Shown: positions 23,584 to 34,890 of the stretch, piece after piece | Position numbering within the stretch: position 1 is the stretch's first letter | Layout of the letters: each line of letters starts with the position of its first letter | DNA from: Metarhizium brunneum | Lineage: Eukaryota; Ascomycota; Sordariomycetes; Hypocreales; Clavicipitaceae | DNA: 64,000 nucleotides | Reading direction: 5' to 3' | Assembly (NCBI RefSeq): GCF_013426205.1 | Contig: NC_089424.1 | Coordinates: 248,001 to 312,000 of the forward strand | Notes under the pieces: generated by a model | What the model saw: only the letters and a program-made list of their open reading frames with translations | The model's database searches: none | What the model was told of the DNA's origin: nothing | Position numbers and translations under genes: made by a program

Positions 23584-24238
23584 ATGAAGTCTACGGCTGT
23601 CTTGGGTTCCCTCACCTTGGGCGGGCTGGCAGCAGGCCAAACCGTCCAGTCAAAGCCATTCAACCTACTCGTGCAGTCGGACAGTAAGGAACTCGACGGC
23701 CGTGCCCTGGGTACATGTCACACGGGGGCGGCTATTGAATCCATCTGTCTTCTCAGCGACGCCAAGGCCGTCTTCAACCTCAACACCACCGAAGGTGCCC
23801 AACCTGGACCCGGTGGCCTTTCTGGCGTTCTGGCTTGGACTCTGCCATCCCGTATGTATCATCATCATGTCATGAGTGAAGCCACTGCGCCAAGTGTCAA
23901 CTAACCAATGTTTCACAGAGCCGCCTATTCCTTCCAGCATGTCCTTCTACACCGACCCGTCTACCAACGTTGCCCTCCCCCTCTTCTATCCCGGAACCAA
24001 CAACGTTCAATACGTCGGCTTTGACGGGGACGATCTCATGAACATTGTCAGCTACCTTGATGATACGAAATCACCGCCCACTGGTCAGGATCCCCGCGTT
24101 CTCAAGAGTTGGTACATCTGTACCACATACAACGTCGGCTACACGTACCAGACTCTCACTTGGGTCCTGGGCGGCGAAAACCCCCAGAATCCAAGCTGTG
24201 TAAAGGTTGATGTCAAGAGAAAGTTTGTTGAGGAATAG
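23584..24238 (+). CDS. Small secreted protein, unknown family
   Basis: Two exons (23584-23851 and 23919-24238) encode 195 residues. A signal peptide (MKSTAVLGSLTLGGLAAGQ) is clear. The mature part has about five cysteines, a central FNLNTT block, and a C-terminal region rich in Tyr/Thr ending in a charged tail (VKRKFVEE). There is no GPI signal, membrane segment or known catalytic motif. I take it to be one of the lineage-specific secreted proteins common in Hypocreales; function unknown. The intron has a GTATGT donor and a CTAAC branch site, which supports the model well. Confidence 0.85.
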
Positions 24239-24913
24239 ACTGAGGTCAAGAGGATATGATGGGGATGGCATAGCATGGTATGACACTTGGCACGTAATAC
24301 AACTTAATCTAATACATAGTCTCGCAACCACTGGCATGTTTGCATACAATGAATTGGCCTTCTGTCCTGTGACGCTTACAAAAGACTGCCCGACTGACTA
24401 CTCCCCTCGACACTCAGATCTGGGATGCCGGAAGAGGCAATCGGTGGCCAAACGGGGAGGAATCAGGCAGATTTAACTATCCAGACACGCTCACAATCCC
24501 ATCTTACGCGCTCTTTGCTTGTTGCGCTCCCTTTCCCCGAGTCAGTGTGTCTATCCCAGCCACTATGTGCTCCCGAGGAATCCCTTCTTGATGCTAGATC
24601 CAGCGATTCGCTGCTTCATTAGCAATGGGATCATTGTCACGACGGATATCCAGCGCAAGCAGAGTCCCGCTAACAATCCACGCAATTATGAACACGATTG
24701 ACCAACCATTTGCCAGCGCATTGGTGTGTGCCCGGCCGAAGCGTATTAGTTTGTCAATCCCCTGTTCCTTTACTCATTGTCATCCGTTTGAGACATGCGT
24801 AATGCCGGCAAGCCATGGCACTCGCGTCGAGGCCTCAAGACACATACGAATCCTACCCATGGATGCAGCGGCCCATGCAGTTGACATGTATTTATTAAGC
24901 CTGTCTGTTTCCC
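24239..24913. other. Convergent intergenic region
   Basis: About 675 bp between the converging secreted-protein and P450 genes. No gene features are seen. Confidence 0.45.
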
Positions 24914-26692
24914 CTACTTCTTTGCTTCGTACAATGCCACCGGCACTCCCTGTCCCGGACATCCAACCAGCTCCGCCTTGTGAAACTGCGCATTCCAATC
25001 GCCGCGGTATTCCACACGCTCATATTTTTGCAAAAGGCGCACCACTACGCTTCAGAGTTAGCATCGTCTCCCACTCCAAACGGGCGTGGAAAGAAATCCT
25101 CACTGGTAAAGGCCATCTCGGTAACGGCAAAGTTTTGGCCGATGCAGATTCTCGGCCCGCCGTTGAAGGGCACGTACTGCCACGGCTTGGGGGTCCATTT
25201 CTCCCATCGATCGGGGCTGAAGATGGCGGCGTCGGCAAAGGAGTCCGAAACGGGCGGGTAGAGATCAGGTCGGCGCTGCATAGCCATGGTGCTGTAGATG
25301 ACGATGTCGCCTGTCGACGTCGCGATTTCCGGCTGGCCTTCGGGCGTGGGAAGGGTAGAGTCCTCAACTACATCACAGATAGTCAGTGCCTGTTCACAAC
25401 AGTATACGGGTCAAGCACCGGACGTACTGCAGCCGCGAATGTTATAAGGGACCGCGGGGTACAGCCGCAGAGTCTCGTTGATGGTGTGCGTCAGGTAGGT
25501 CAGGTTTTTGAGGTCCTCGTACGATGGGGTTCGAGTTGGGCCGACGTGCTCCAGGACTTGGTTTCGGAGCTTTTTCCACACGTCGGGGTAATTGGCAAGT
25601 TCGTAGAGAGCCCACGATAGCGTTGCGGCAGTCGTGTCTCGGCCGGCAATCAAGACGGCAAAGATCTGGTCCCGGATCACCTGGGGGTCTCGTGAAAACA
25701 AGGCAATGTTGTGAAGAAAGGTGAATTCCTTGTCCGACTTTGACAGCTGCTCGAGCTCCTCCATGGGCAGGCGCAGCGTTGACTCAATGTACGGGGTAAT
25801 GAAGCGCTCGATTACTTTGATTCCGTCATAGTATTTGCGTAGTGGCAGTACGTGACGGAATGGGCTACATGCGGGATGAATTAGTACAGAGATGACTCGG
25901 CGCACGCCACGAAGGCACAGGGAAGACGGGGTTTCACGTACTGTAGGATGACTCGAATCATCTGCATACGTTGTACATCGGTGAAGGCTTGGCTGAACTC
26001 GCTGTTGGGGTTGTCCAAGGCACCAACAGTCTGCCCCAGGAGGAAGTCGGTTGAAACATCCAGCGTCATGCGGTAGAACAAGTCGCAGATGTCGACAGTC
26101 TGTCCCGAGGCTGGAAGCTTGGACATCAAGACATCGGTCCATTGCGAGAAAATCTCAATGTCCCGGACGCGCTCTTTTGTGAACATGGGTCTGATGAGAG
26201 CGCGGCTCTTCTGCCAGAGCTGTCCGTCGGTGGTGAAGATGGAGTCTCCCAGGAACGGGCTGGCCGCCGTGTGGACCAGCTCCCCCTTTCCATACTGGGT
26301 GAACTTGCTCGTGAGAACGGTCTTGATGTGTTCTGGATCCCGGGTAACGATGACGCGCCGTCGGCCAAACTGTAGCTCGACAACATGGGGGTTTTGGGGG
26401 TCCCCCTTGCTGAACATGGTATTGAAGTGCTCCAGCATGCGGTTTGTTGCTTGCATATAGGCCGATTGGGCAAAAAAGAACAAGACTGCGCAAAGGGATT
26501 AGCTCGTGCGGGCATCGATGTGAGTGTTGGCCATGTACCTCCAAAAGGGTTCCCGGACAGGATGGGCGCCCTCGTGCCGGGACTCTTCCGCAGCCGAATC
26601 GGCAGGTAAATTAACTGAAATGTCCATAATGCCATGAGAAATCCCGGCAGTGCGAGCACCACGGCCCACGGGTTGACTGTAACCATGAGCAT
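24914..26692 (-). CDS. Cytochrome P450, CYP52-like (alkane/fatty-acid hydroxylase type)
   Basis: Five exons (26692-26539, 26485-25942, 25864-25428, 25367-25104, 25044-24914) encode 509 residues; the sum is in frame. An N-terminal membrane helix (about residues 7-28) anchors it in the ER. The I-helix [12 protein letters not shown], the K-helix ExxR in NETLRLYP and the heme-binding [11 protein letters not shown] (Cys at about 453) are intact. The [11 protein letters not shown] form and the [18 protein letters not shown] segment are typical of the CYP52 clan, whose members omega-hydroxylate alkanes and fatty acids. The last intron (25045-25103) must be removed to read past an early stop just after the heme loop; with it removed, the C terminus is normal. 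Substrate is inferred only from the clan. Confidence 0.92.
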
Positions 26693-28294
26693 GGTTGTTG
26701 CAGGCAAGATGCCGCGGTAAGAAAGACGTCTGGTGTTTTATGCCGCGTATTGAGCGCCGTGTTTGGGGGGCTCCGGAGTCTAAAGCCTTGCTCACCAACA
26801 ACAATGGGCAGACGGGCGGCCGGCACTCGGGTCGATACAGGTAGAGACGGATCAATGGTATTTTATAGTCTTGGGAGAAGGGTCAATGGGATGTAAATGA
26901 CACGGGAGAAAGGGGAACGGAGCGCAAAGGGAGGGCAGCCGGAGGGCACCCTGTCACGGCCATCGGGCAATCGGGCAAAGTGTTGACGCCTTGCAAGCTC
27001 TAATTATGAACCATCAGAACGGTAGAAAGACAGAAGTGGAGTGATGGACCGTGGCGTCAACCTGACAAGCTACGTGCCATTTGACGGGCCAGGCGGAGAC
27101 TGCGATGTTGCATGGAGCTGTCCGGACCCGCGGAGCAACTTTGCATTTGATACAAGAGTTGAATCTTTCGACACCAGATGCAGACCAGACTCCACCCCCG
27201 CATTTGATTCCATGTCCTTGACGGCTTGATCACCGGACTCTTGCGGGCGAACCAGTTTGCTTGCCTTGGTCAGCTCAAGTCTCAGACTCTCAGCTGCCTC
27301 TCAACCTCGACGCCAGAGGGGTTGGGGCTACGAGTCAGTTTCATGTCAACCTTGACTGGTCCCAGGAACCCGACCGGACTTGTCGACGGTGACCCCTCTT
27401 CACATGCTTGCCAACCCTGGGTGACAAGCCAAATACAACCAGACCAGACCATCAATGGAAATCCCCGCAATTTGCGTGTCGGGCCTGCGAAGTTGCGCGC
27501 ATGGGACGGCGGGTGCGTCCATGGCTCCATGTCTCTGTATCCCAACTGCCGGAGTGAGACACCCACGGATAAAGAAGCTGTCAATGGTATTGTCCGGCTT
27601 ATGAACCAAGCTAGGTACCAGCTAACTAAAAGCCTCTGTATTCCTTCTCATCAAGTTCGCTCAGGGTTCGAGAAACAGTATCACATGCTAGAGGAACATC
27701 TTCATCTACTCTGTCCAAGTGGTTACGATTTGAGGAGCCAGGTCTCTCGGACCTAAAAGGCCTCCCCAAGCATCTAAGAGCAAAACGTTGTCCTATAGAC
27801 AAGCCCCCAAAGCAGTGCCCAAGATGGTAGCAACAGTCCACGCCAAGAGCGATGAGGACAAAACAAGAACATGTTCAAATAGACAACCATTGACCCTGTG
27901 ATATTCGTCCAACAGAGAACCGTTCAGCAGATAGTAGAGAGCATCATATTCCCGTAGCGACGCACAGACGGTGGCTTCTTTCTCCAACGCAGAGCGTCCT
28001 GCTTGGTCTTCCTTTTTTGGGCTGCACGAGTCCATGGCGCGCTGTTCACGTCCATCAGGTTGAGCCAGGGCTTTCATTCTCTCGAGTGTCGATTTCCCAA
28101 ATGAGAGAAAACCCATGCATGAGCCTCCTCGACCCGTGTCTCATGCCCCCCTCCCCGCAAACGCGATTGTTGGCCACGGCCAGCGATGTCCTTCAAACCC
28201 GGTATGCACGTACTTGCGGAGTCAAGTTGCTTATACAACCCCGAACTCCGCTGTTCATCTTTCCGAAATCCATCTTTGCACGTGCCGGCCGGCT
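26693..28294. other. Intergenic upstream of P450
   Basis: About 1.6 kb. It holds the P450 promoter and the 3' flank of the hydroxylase gene. A 107-codon open frame at 27793-28116 (-) ends in a hydrophobic segment, but codon use shows no coding bias, so it is not called. Confidence 0.4.
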
Positions 28295-29338
28295 TTATTT
28301 GGCCTGCACTTCCAGAGCGGCCAGATTCTCGAGCACGAGCTGACGGGCCTTTTCGTCGTCCCCTCCTACTCGATGCCTCGCCTCGGCCAACGCCTTCTTG
28401 AACTTTCTGTCGGTCGAGTGAAGGGCATCCAGCAGCCCCGCCGGGCCAAAGTTTTCGTCAAAGGCAAAGTGGTGAAAGTCGTGCTGCAGGTTCGAGTGCA
28501 CCCAGGGAATGTTGTACCCCGAGTGCGAGCAAATGGTGCCAAACTCGAGAAAGACGAATGTAAAGACGACCTGCGACCAGTGGTGCCTCACAATCAAAGT
28601 GCCGATGACGTTGGGGAGCAGGTTGGACAAGATGTGCTCCGTCACGGTGCAGTACGTGGCCGCGAGACCTACCGGCGCCGTGAACTCGTGGTGTTGCTTG
28701 TGGAACAGCGAGTAGAGCCTCTTGGTGTGAAGCAATCTGTGAATATAGTAGAATCCGACTTCGGTACACAGCACGTCGAAGAGGATGGTGGCCACGGTCT
28801 CCAGCTTGCCCGGCAACGCCGCCGAGCCGACGGGCCGCACAGGGCCGATGTACATGGTCGCGAGGAGCAGCGGCCCGGCGACCAGGACTTGGTTTCTCAG
28901 CGAGATGAGGGCAATGTGGGCGTACTGTCGCAGGTCGACTCTGACAAACGGCTGCGTCTTGTACTTGAACAGCCACGCCGGGTGGCCGGTGAGATCGGGG
29001 ATCGCAAACACGGCGCCCCAGACCCAGAAGAAGATGGACGTGATGAGAAAGGTGCCCCAGAAATTCACGTTCCATTCGCCGTAGTGCGTCTCGATGCCGT
29101 CGTAAAAGTTGCGCCCGAGTTGGGACGCGTTGAAGGCAACAAAGCTGCCCACTATGACTGCATCAATGGTAAACGACCGGAGGGCGCCTCCGTGTTTGGA
29201 GGCGGCCGTTGAATAGAGCCATCTTTTGCTCTGTGGGATTGGATTGCCAGACAGGTCCTTTGGCACAAATCGCTTGGAGCTGCGCGAGACCGGGACCTGG
29301 TCCCCGGTCGCAACCTGTATAGTTGTGCTTTGGGCCAT
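28295..29338 (-). CDS. Sterol desaturase / fatty-acid hydroxylase superfamily protein
   Basis: A single exon encodes 347 residues. The three histidine clusters of the di-iron membrane oxygenase superfamily are present: H200-x3-H204, H213-x2-HH(216-217), and H286-x2-HH(289-290). Hydrophobic segments around 57-72, 92-115, 140-165 and 180-200 form the membrane core, so the protein sits in the ER. It belongs to the ERG3/ERG25/FA-hydroxylase superfamily (PF04116 type) and would insert oxygen into, or desaturate, a lipid or sterol. It is not clearly ERG3 or ERG25 itself; the paralogue is accessory. The C-terminal 45 residues are charged and lack an obvious KKxx retrieval signal. It lies between two lipid-type or secreted genes on the same strand. 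Confidence 0.9.
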   Translation of the reverse strand: MAQSTTIQVATGDQVPVSRSSKRFVPKDLSGNPIPQSKRWLYSTAASKHGGALRSFTIDAVIVGSFVAFNASQLGRNFYDGIETHYGEWNVNFWGTFLITSIFFWVWGAVFAIPDLTGHPAWLFKYKTQPFVRVDLRQYAHIALISLRNQVLVAGPLLLATMYIGPVRPVGSAALPGKLETVATILFDVLCTEVGFYYIHRLLHTKRLYSLFHKQHHEFTAPVGLAATYCTVTEHILSNLLPNVIGTLIVRHHWSQVVFTFVFLEFGTICSHSGYNIPWVHSNLQHDFHHFAFDENFGPAGLLDALHSTDRKFKKALAEARHRVGGDDEKARQLVLENLAALEVQAK

Positions 29339-30364
29339 CTGGAACTCGCTGCCTTTGTATGATGCCTTTGTAGCTGTACTCCTGCCCCAAGATGTAACGT
29401 CAATGAGATCGCCAGGTGCTGAAAACCCTCAAATATATTGTTGTAGTGGGAACAGGAGCTGTGGGAGGCTCGTGGTGACGGAGCTCAAACAAAAAGAGCA
29501 AATACGCACTTGACTTTTATCTTTGGATTTCCAGGTGGGATAGACTTGTTAAATAAACCCGCCGTTTATGAAGCACCTTATATGTCAATCTCTGTGCTTC
29601 AATACTCATTCGCCACCTCGTATGTGCAAAGCAAGTGACGGGTGCTTTCCGATCAAGTGGGTATCCGGCCATCGGGATCGATCCGCGTGTCTGGGGTTGA
29701 TGTTGACTTGCCTCGGCTCTATCCGTGATGCGCGCGGTTTCATGCGGCTCACCGAGTTGCACGATATAGCAGGCCGATGTAGAAACAACCGATTCCGAAT
29801 TGGATCTCGCGGTCGTTGTCACAATTGGAAACAGTCCATGGTCTAGCAAGGCTGTTGCAAATTGCAATCATGGCAAGATGTCAATTACTTAACATCAGCC
29901 TAGAAGCCACCATGATATGCATCCGTCTCGCAATGGATGCTGTAAAAGCCGTCATGACGAACCAGACCCGAAATATTGTCATGTGGACAATACCATGTAG
30001 AAAAAAACGGAACCAATTATTCGTATCATTAGAGTTGGGCTTTTCCCACCATTGTATCGCATATGCTGTTACAAGCTACTCCCTTCCAAGAAGCGGAGGG
30101 GTTTTATTCCTTCACAAGTTTTCATAGGAACATCGCATGTTCGGTATTCGGCATCATAAGCCACTCCAATTGGGTGCAAGATGGTTGCATGGCGCCACAA
30201 GCGACCGGCAAAAAGGGAAGAACATCTTCACAAATGGTGTAGTATATACATGAGATCGAAATTCTTGTACTGGAAGTATTCGAGGAACCCCAACGCAATT
30301 CATACAGCAGTGCTCAAAAGATACGAGATGGGATGTCTCTGCCCTCTTCCCTCACGGCTGCACC
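29339..30364. other. Intergenic
   Basis: About 1.0 kb. It is the promoter side of the hydroxylase gene and the 3' side of the lysozyme-like gene. Overlapping open frames at 29.5-29.9 kb lack domain features; no gene is called. Confidence 0.45.
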
Positions 30365-31102
30365 TCAAATCTCGCAGCTACTGTCAGCCTGAGTCCAACC
30401 AGTAAGACGGTTAGCAATATCAGACACATAGCAAGCGGTACTGCCCATGGCCTTGTCAAGGTTGTTGTAGTCAATGAGGCCGCTGTTGTAGAGACGGGCC
30501 GCCGCGTAGAATGGCCGGGTGCCATTCTGGCCCGTGACGCCACGAGCCTGGTCGAGCAATTGCTGAAGACCGTCTCCGGACGAGGTTCCGGCGACGCCGT
30601 CGCTGATCATTTGGGTGATTTGGCTGTCAGGGCAGGGGTTGGTGTCGGCGCAGGTACCGTTGCCGTTGTGCGACTGCATGAGGCCCGGGTTCGTCACTCC
30701 GTTGTTGGTCGTGGGAGCTCGAACACAGCCTTTACTCTCTTGCATCATAACAGCCAGGATAAAACGATCGTCGACTTCCGTCTGGCGTGCTAGCTTCTGG
30801 ATCGCAGACTCAATGGCGCGGATTTCGTCGACCGAGTTGTCCGCGCCCCAGCCATTCCAGCCACAGGTCTGTCGCATGAGCTTGACGTTGACATTCCAGA
30901 GGTCCTCCGAAGAGGCCCACGCATCCTGGGAAGGCCAACCAGCTCCAGTAGAGCCGTCGCCGGTGTAAAGAGTGTAGCGGTCCATGTCGTCGATAGCGCC
31001 GCGCTTTTGATGCCCGTGGACGTGGGCGTGGTTGGTGTAAGCCGGTAGTCCTGCTACAACGGCGGCAAAGGAAACATAAGCGAGGGCAACTTGTCCAAAC
31101 AT
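30365..31102 (-). CDS. Secreted lysozyme/transglycosylase-like protein (SLT fold)
   Basis: A single exon encodes 245 residues. A signal peptide (to about residue 18) is followed by a short His-rich propeptide ending in Lys33-Arg34, a likely Kex2 site. The mature domain shows the lysozyme-like pattern FILAVMMQESKG with candidate catalytic Glu122, GLMQSH, and ARLYNSG, matching the E-S-x-G, GLMQ and A-x-YNxG landmarks of GH23/SLT enzymes. Six Cys (80, 126, 151, 157, 224, 243) suggest disulfides and an extracellular product. It may cleave bacterial peptidoglycan, or a related chitin-like polymer; the substrate is not proven. It is likely a defence or competition factor. A TATA-like sequence is about 45 bp upstream. 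Confidence 0.83.
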   Translation of the reverse strand: MFGQVALAYVSFAAVVAGLPAYTNHAHVHGHQKRGAIDDMDRYTLYTGDGSTGAGWPSQDAWASSEDLWNVNVKLMRQTCGWNGWGADNSVDEIRAIESAIQKLARQTEVDDRFILAVMMQESKGCVRAPTTNNGVTNPGLMQSHNGNGTCADTNPCPDSQITQMISDGVAGTSSGDGLQQLLDQARGVTGQNGTRPFYAAARLYNSGLIDYNNLDKAMGSTACYVSDIANRLTGWTQADSSCEI

Positions 31103-32455
31103 TTTGACAGTCGGTACTGGGGTATGCTAAAAGGGTCTTGAATAAGATATATACAGTGTACAGCGAATGGGTTAAAACGAAGGTGTTGGCTGTGAAGCGG
31201 GAAGATGGCGTCGAGCCTGCTTGGTCGGTGAAGCAGAAGAGCAAGACATTCCTGAGGATGTTTGCAACCATTATATAGGTGATTTGTGCAAAAAAGGGCT
31301 CACATGGGCTCTTACTCTGCTTTACATGGCTTACGCCAGCTGGGCAAACCGTGCCATCCTCTAGGCGTGTGTGGTAACATGTACATGTACACACCTGATG
31401 TGATTCTTTGTTACGGCCAAGACAGATCCCAGTTCTCGGCTTCCAGCGAAGGTAGAACAGCTTCAGTCAGGGCGGTAGAGCCAGACATTGGCCAGTGAGA
31501 CCACGACCTTGTTGCTGTCCAATTGCATGCTATGTCTTGGCTGGAAACGGGAGGTGTGATTTTGGGATGGGATTTCTTATTATATGGGGGTCGTTTACAT
31601 GCCATTGTTTCGAGCTTGGACGATTCGGGACATTTGGCCGGGTGTTCAAAATTTACCAGACATGTTGAACCATATCGGCGCCGTTTGTGCAGAACAATTG
31701 CGGGTAGAGCGTAAATCTTTACACCAATTCAATGTCCCGAGTTCAGCTCATACACAACTTGTTGGCCCGTAAACAAGACGTCACATCACTTGATTGAACC
31801 TCGACGCTCTCTCGGATCGTTGTGAACTCAATAGCATACATGTATGACCACAAACAATGCGCCCGGCCAGGCTCACTCAGTCGCAGCTGGACCGTCACGT
31901 TTGCGTCAAGTCTTTCTTGGATTCAGACTCTACAAGGATCAACGACGGCAGCACAGCCAACGTTCCATTGCCCATGCCGTCCGTGGCGCAAAGCCCCAGA
32001 AGCCGACATGGAAAGACTTGGCCTAATTACGCCGAACGAGGCCCATTTCATGCGTCCCGAATTCCAGGAACCAGCGGCCCCCCACAGAACGCCCTGAACC
32101 ATGCTGCCACGGATGGTTTTATTGGACCAACAAGTCGTGGCAGTTGTTGTTTTCCGAGTTGGGCAATGATTGACGGCGCCTAGAAACGGCACACCCACCC
32201 GCCCTCAGTAGCATCAAATGGCTCCAGCAGTAGGAGTCAAGAACTAGTGGACCTGTAATCTCATCATGTTACTTGCCTGGTGGGAGGATAAAGGCTACAT
32301 GTACTGGAGATTCTACGGTGGGAGTAGTAATTTCGTTACCCAAGGTGCTGGGTGCTTCCCTGTGTCAAGCGGCTGCCATTCATATTATCGTGGTGTAAAA
32401 ACTGCCCAATGTACATGCACATACGAATTGACCGTTGACGGCCGACAGAAACCTC
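31103..32455. other. Intergenic
   Basis: About 1.35 kb without a supported gene, between the HAD phosphatase 3' end and the lysozyme-like promoter (TATATA at about 31147-31153). Confidence 0.45.
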
Positions 32456-33538
32456 TCACAAAATGTCGTCGGGCTTCACAGTGACCCAATTCTTGTCCGC
32501 CCACACGGGCAAACCCTCGCGCTCCTGGGCGGCAGCAAAGTCCTTCTTCATCTTGTCGATCTGCTCCATGTACTTGTCCTTGCGGTTCACCCACAGGTGA
32601 ATGCCACCACGGCCAACATCGACGCCCTGGAAAATCATGGGCCCGTCACTCACGGGCGTATCACCAGCGGCCAAGATGGGACGCTTCCAAGGGTCAATGT
32701 AGTCCAGAATAGCCGCCCACTTGCCCTCCTTCCACGTGGCCGGAGTCCAGAGGAGAGGCGTCATGACCAAGTCGAGATTCTTGCTCTCGCTGTAGTCGCC
32801 CTCCTTGATCTGCTTTCGCGCCGAGGTGACGTTTCCGCTCTGGAGATCCTTCATCAGGAGGGTGACGCCGATGACGTTTTGGGGCTTCACGTTATACCCG
32901 TACTTGGGGTCCGAGGCGACCATGCGCACGAGTTCCTCCGAGGCGGCGCTGACGACGTAGACCTCGATGCCGTTGGCCATGAGCCGATTGTACAGCTCAG
33001 CCTGGCCGCGGAAGACCTTGGGCGGGCTCACGGTGGCATTGGTCAGGACGCCCTCTTCGTAGTACTGCACGGGGATGGTGCCGTTGAAGGCCATGAGCTC
33101 GTCCACGTAGGCTTTGAGCTGTCGCAGCGGCAGGCCGCCGAATACCTGCGCGGCAAAGGGGTAGCAGACGGCATCGTCGATTTCACACAGACGAAGGTAG
33201 TAGCTGTACAGGCTCTCGGTGTAGGAGGCAGTGTCTTGGAAGGGGACGATCTTCAGGGAAGGGTCGAGCTTGTCGCGCGACAAGACACCCTTGGCCTCGA
33301 GAAAGGGCAGCAGGGACTCCTCGAGATCGAAGCGGTAGCTGGTGTTGTCCATGTCGAAGACGGCATAGCGACCCTTGTGCGCATTGCGCGCAATCATTTG
33401 ATTGAGGGCCTTGGCGGCCTCGGGCGGCCAATGGGCCAGGCGAGGCCCAGCCGGACATTTGATCTTTTGGTCGGCTGGCGCGGCATCAGCGAGGCCGGCG
33501 ACGGCAGCGAGGCCAAAGACTGTCCAGGTGCTTCTCAT
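32456..33538 (-). CDS. Secreted HAD-superfamily phosphatase-like protein
   Basis: A single exon encodes 360 residues. A signal peptide covers about residues 1-19. HAD motif I is FDMDNT (Asp62, Asp64), motif II is YVVSAAS, and motif IV is AAGDTPVSDGPM, in the right order. The closest general class is the phosphoserine-phosphatase-like HAD group. Unusual for a HAD hydrolase, it is exported, so it would act on extracellular or vacuolar phosphomonoesters. The nucleophile Asp62 and general acid Asp64 are both present, so catalytic activity is plausible. The in-frame sequence upstream of the chosen ATG (33538) would disrupt the signal peptide. Confidence 0.85.
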   Translation of the reverse strand: MRSTWTVFGLAAVAGLADAAPADQKIKCPAGPRLAHWPPEAAKALNQMIARNAHKGRYAVFDMDNTSYRFDLEESLLPFLEAKGVLSRDKLDPSLKIVPFQDTASYTESLYSYYLRLCEIDDAVCYPFAAQVFGGLPLRQLKAYVDELMAFNGTIPVQYYEEGVLTNATVSPPKVFRGQAELYNRLMANGIEVYVVSAASEELVRMVASDPKYGYNVKPQNVIGVTLLMKDLQSGNVTSARKQIKEGDYSESKNLDLVMTPLLWTPATWKEGKWAAILDYIDPWKRPILAAGDTPVSDGPMIFQGVDVGRGGIHLWVNRKDKYMEQIDKMKKDFAAAQEREGLPVWADKNWVTVKPDDIL

Positions 33539-34890
33539 GATGATGGTGGTGGTGATGTCTGGTCGGGTGTGTTGCCCCCGAGATCCAACCAATAACACTC
33601 TTGGTGTTTCCAACAGACCTGTCTTGGTCTTTGATGATGTCCAGTTACTCAGCTCAAGGCGTGTAGGGCAAACGACATAGTGGGTGTATTTCAGCTGGGA
33701 CGAAAGCAGTTGGCTGTGTTGACAGAGAGGAATGGAACGACGGAACGAAAACGATTTACGTGCCGGGGGGCAGCATGTCGCTATTTAAGTCAAACCGCAT
33801 GCGTGCGTGTATGTATGTATTACCTCGTGTTGCACAAACGGGCTGACGGCGTCCAACTAATAGCTAGCAATAGCTAATAATGCACGTTCAAGGTCAACAA
33901 GGGCCTTCCATCGCTTGCTGAAGCCATGTTGAAGTTCGCCCGAGCATCCATTTTTTTACGAATGGACAGGGAGGCACGGCATGAGCAGCCAATCAGCCTC
34001 TTGGGCCAAGTGCTAGTTTGTGTCATTTTCGAAATGCTTGCATCTCAACACAATATCCAAGAGTGAGTGTCTCAACGGACAAGGCAAGGTGGAGAGGAGA
34101 GGAGCGCAAGGGACAAGGAAGCTGACTCCTCGGGGCTCCATCGCCCGCACAATTGCTTGCAGACAATTGGGTCGTTTCTGCCGAGCGAGAAACCGACGTC
34201 ATTGGGTGCCAGGGTATCCTTGGAGATCGCGTGGGAGAAGTCGTTGGTCTCTTGGCGGGAAACCACATCGTGGAGACGAGAGATAGGAAATCGCCGTCGA
34301 CGGTACTCGGGCTTGAGCCGCCCTCAGCACAGTCGCGCGGGCCATTGAGCAGCTGCACATAACAATTACCTACTTAAGTCTGGTAGGTATGCATAATGTT
34401 GGTGGCGGCGGCTGGCGGCAAAGTCTCTCGTCGGCTCTGTCCGTGCGTGTGGCGGTTGGTGATGTTGTCGAAACCACCTGCGTCAATTAATTTCAAAGTT
34501 CAACATTTAACCGTAAATATTCACTTGCCCCTGCGCATGGCCCGCCGAAAAGCCACAATTGGGTGGCCCTACCCTGCAGCAGCCTGCGCCTCCGTTTGAC
34601 AAAAAGGGCAGCCAGCCAGCATTCCGAGGAACCATGGTCCATGGTCCATGGCAGATTTGAAATCAGCTTGCACATCTGAGCGTAAAGAATCCAACATGAC
34701 TGCATGTAATTTATTTCAAACAAAATAATTGCCAACGTGCGCGCGCCTGCATCTGCTGCGCAGGGCGCATCCCAGCCACACGTGACATGAATGATGCTCC
34801 AACACTCCAGATGCACGTTCAAGTTACTCCGCACATGCCAGGCATCACGTTGAAATATCGACGACAACGCCAGCCGCCAGCCACCAGCCC
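33539..34890. other. Intergenic
   Basis: About 1.35 kb between the amino-acid oxidase 3' end and the HAD promoter. A heptamer tandem (CCATGGT) lies at 34632-34651. No gene is called. Confidence 0.45.
34632..34651 (+). repeat. Short CCATGGT tandem (three units)
   Basis: Three head-to-tail copies of the palindromic CCATGG core (CCATGGT, CCATGGT, CCATGG). Chance or a dimeric protein-binding site. Confidence 0.55.

Noticed and set aside
24914..25104. Apparent truncation of the P450 just after the heme loop
   Set aside because: An ordinary 59-bp intron with GCTAAC branch site explains it; after removal the C terminus is complete.
27793..28116. 107-codon minus-strand frame ending in a hydrophobic segment
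   Set aside because: Codon use lacks the C-rich third position of real genes here and no family features are seen.
28115..29212. 365-codon plus-strand frame opposite the hydroxylase gene
   Set aside because: It is an antisense shadow of GC-rich coding DNA; the three histidine boxes are on the minus strand.
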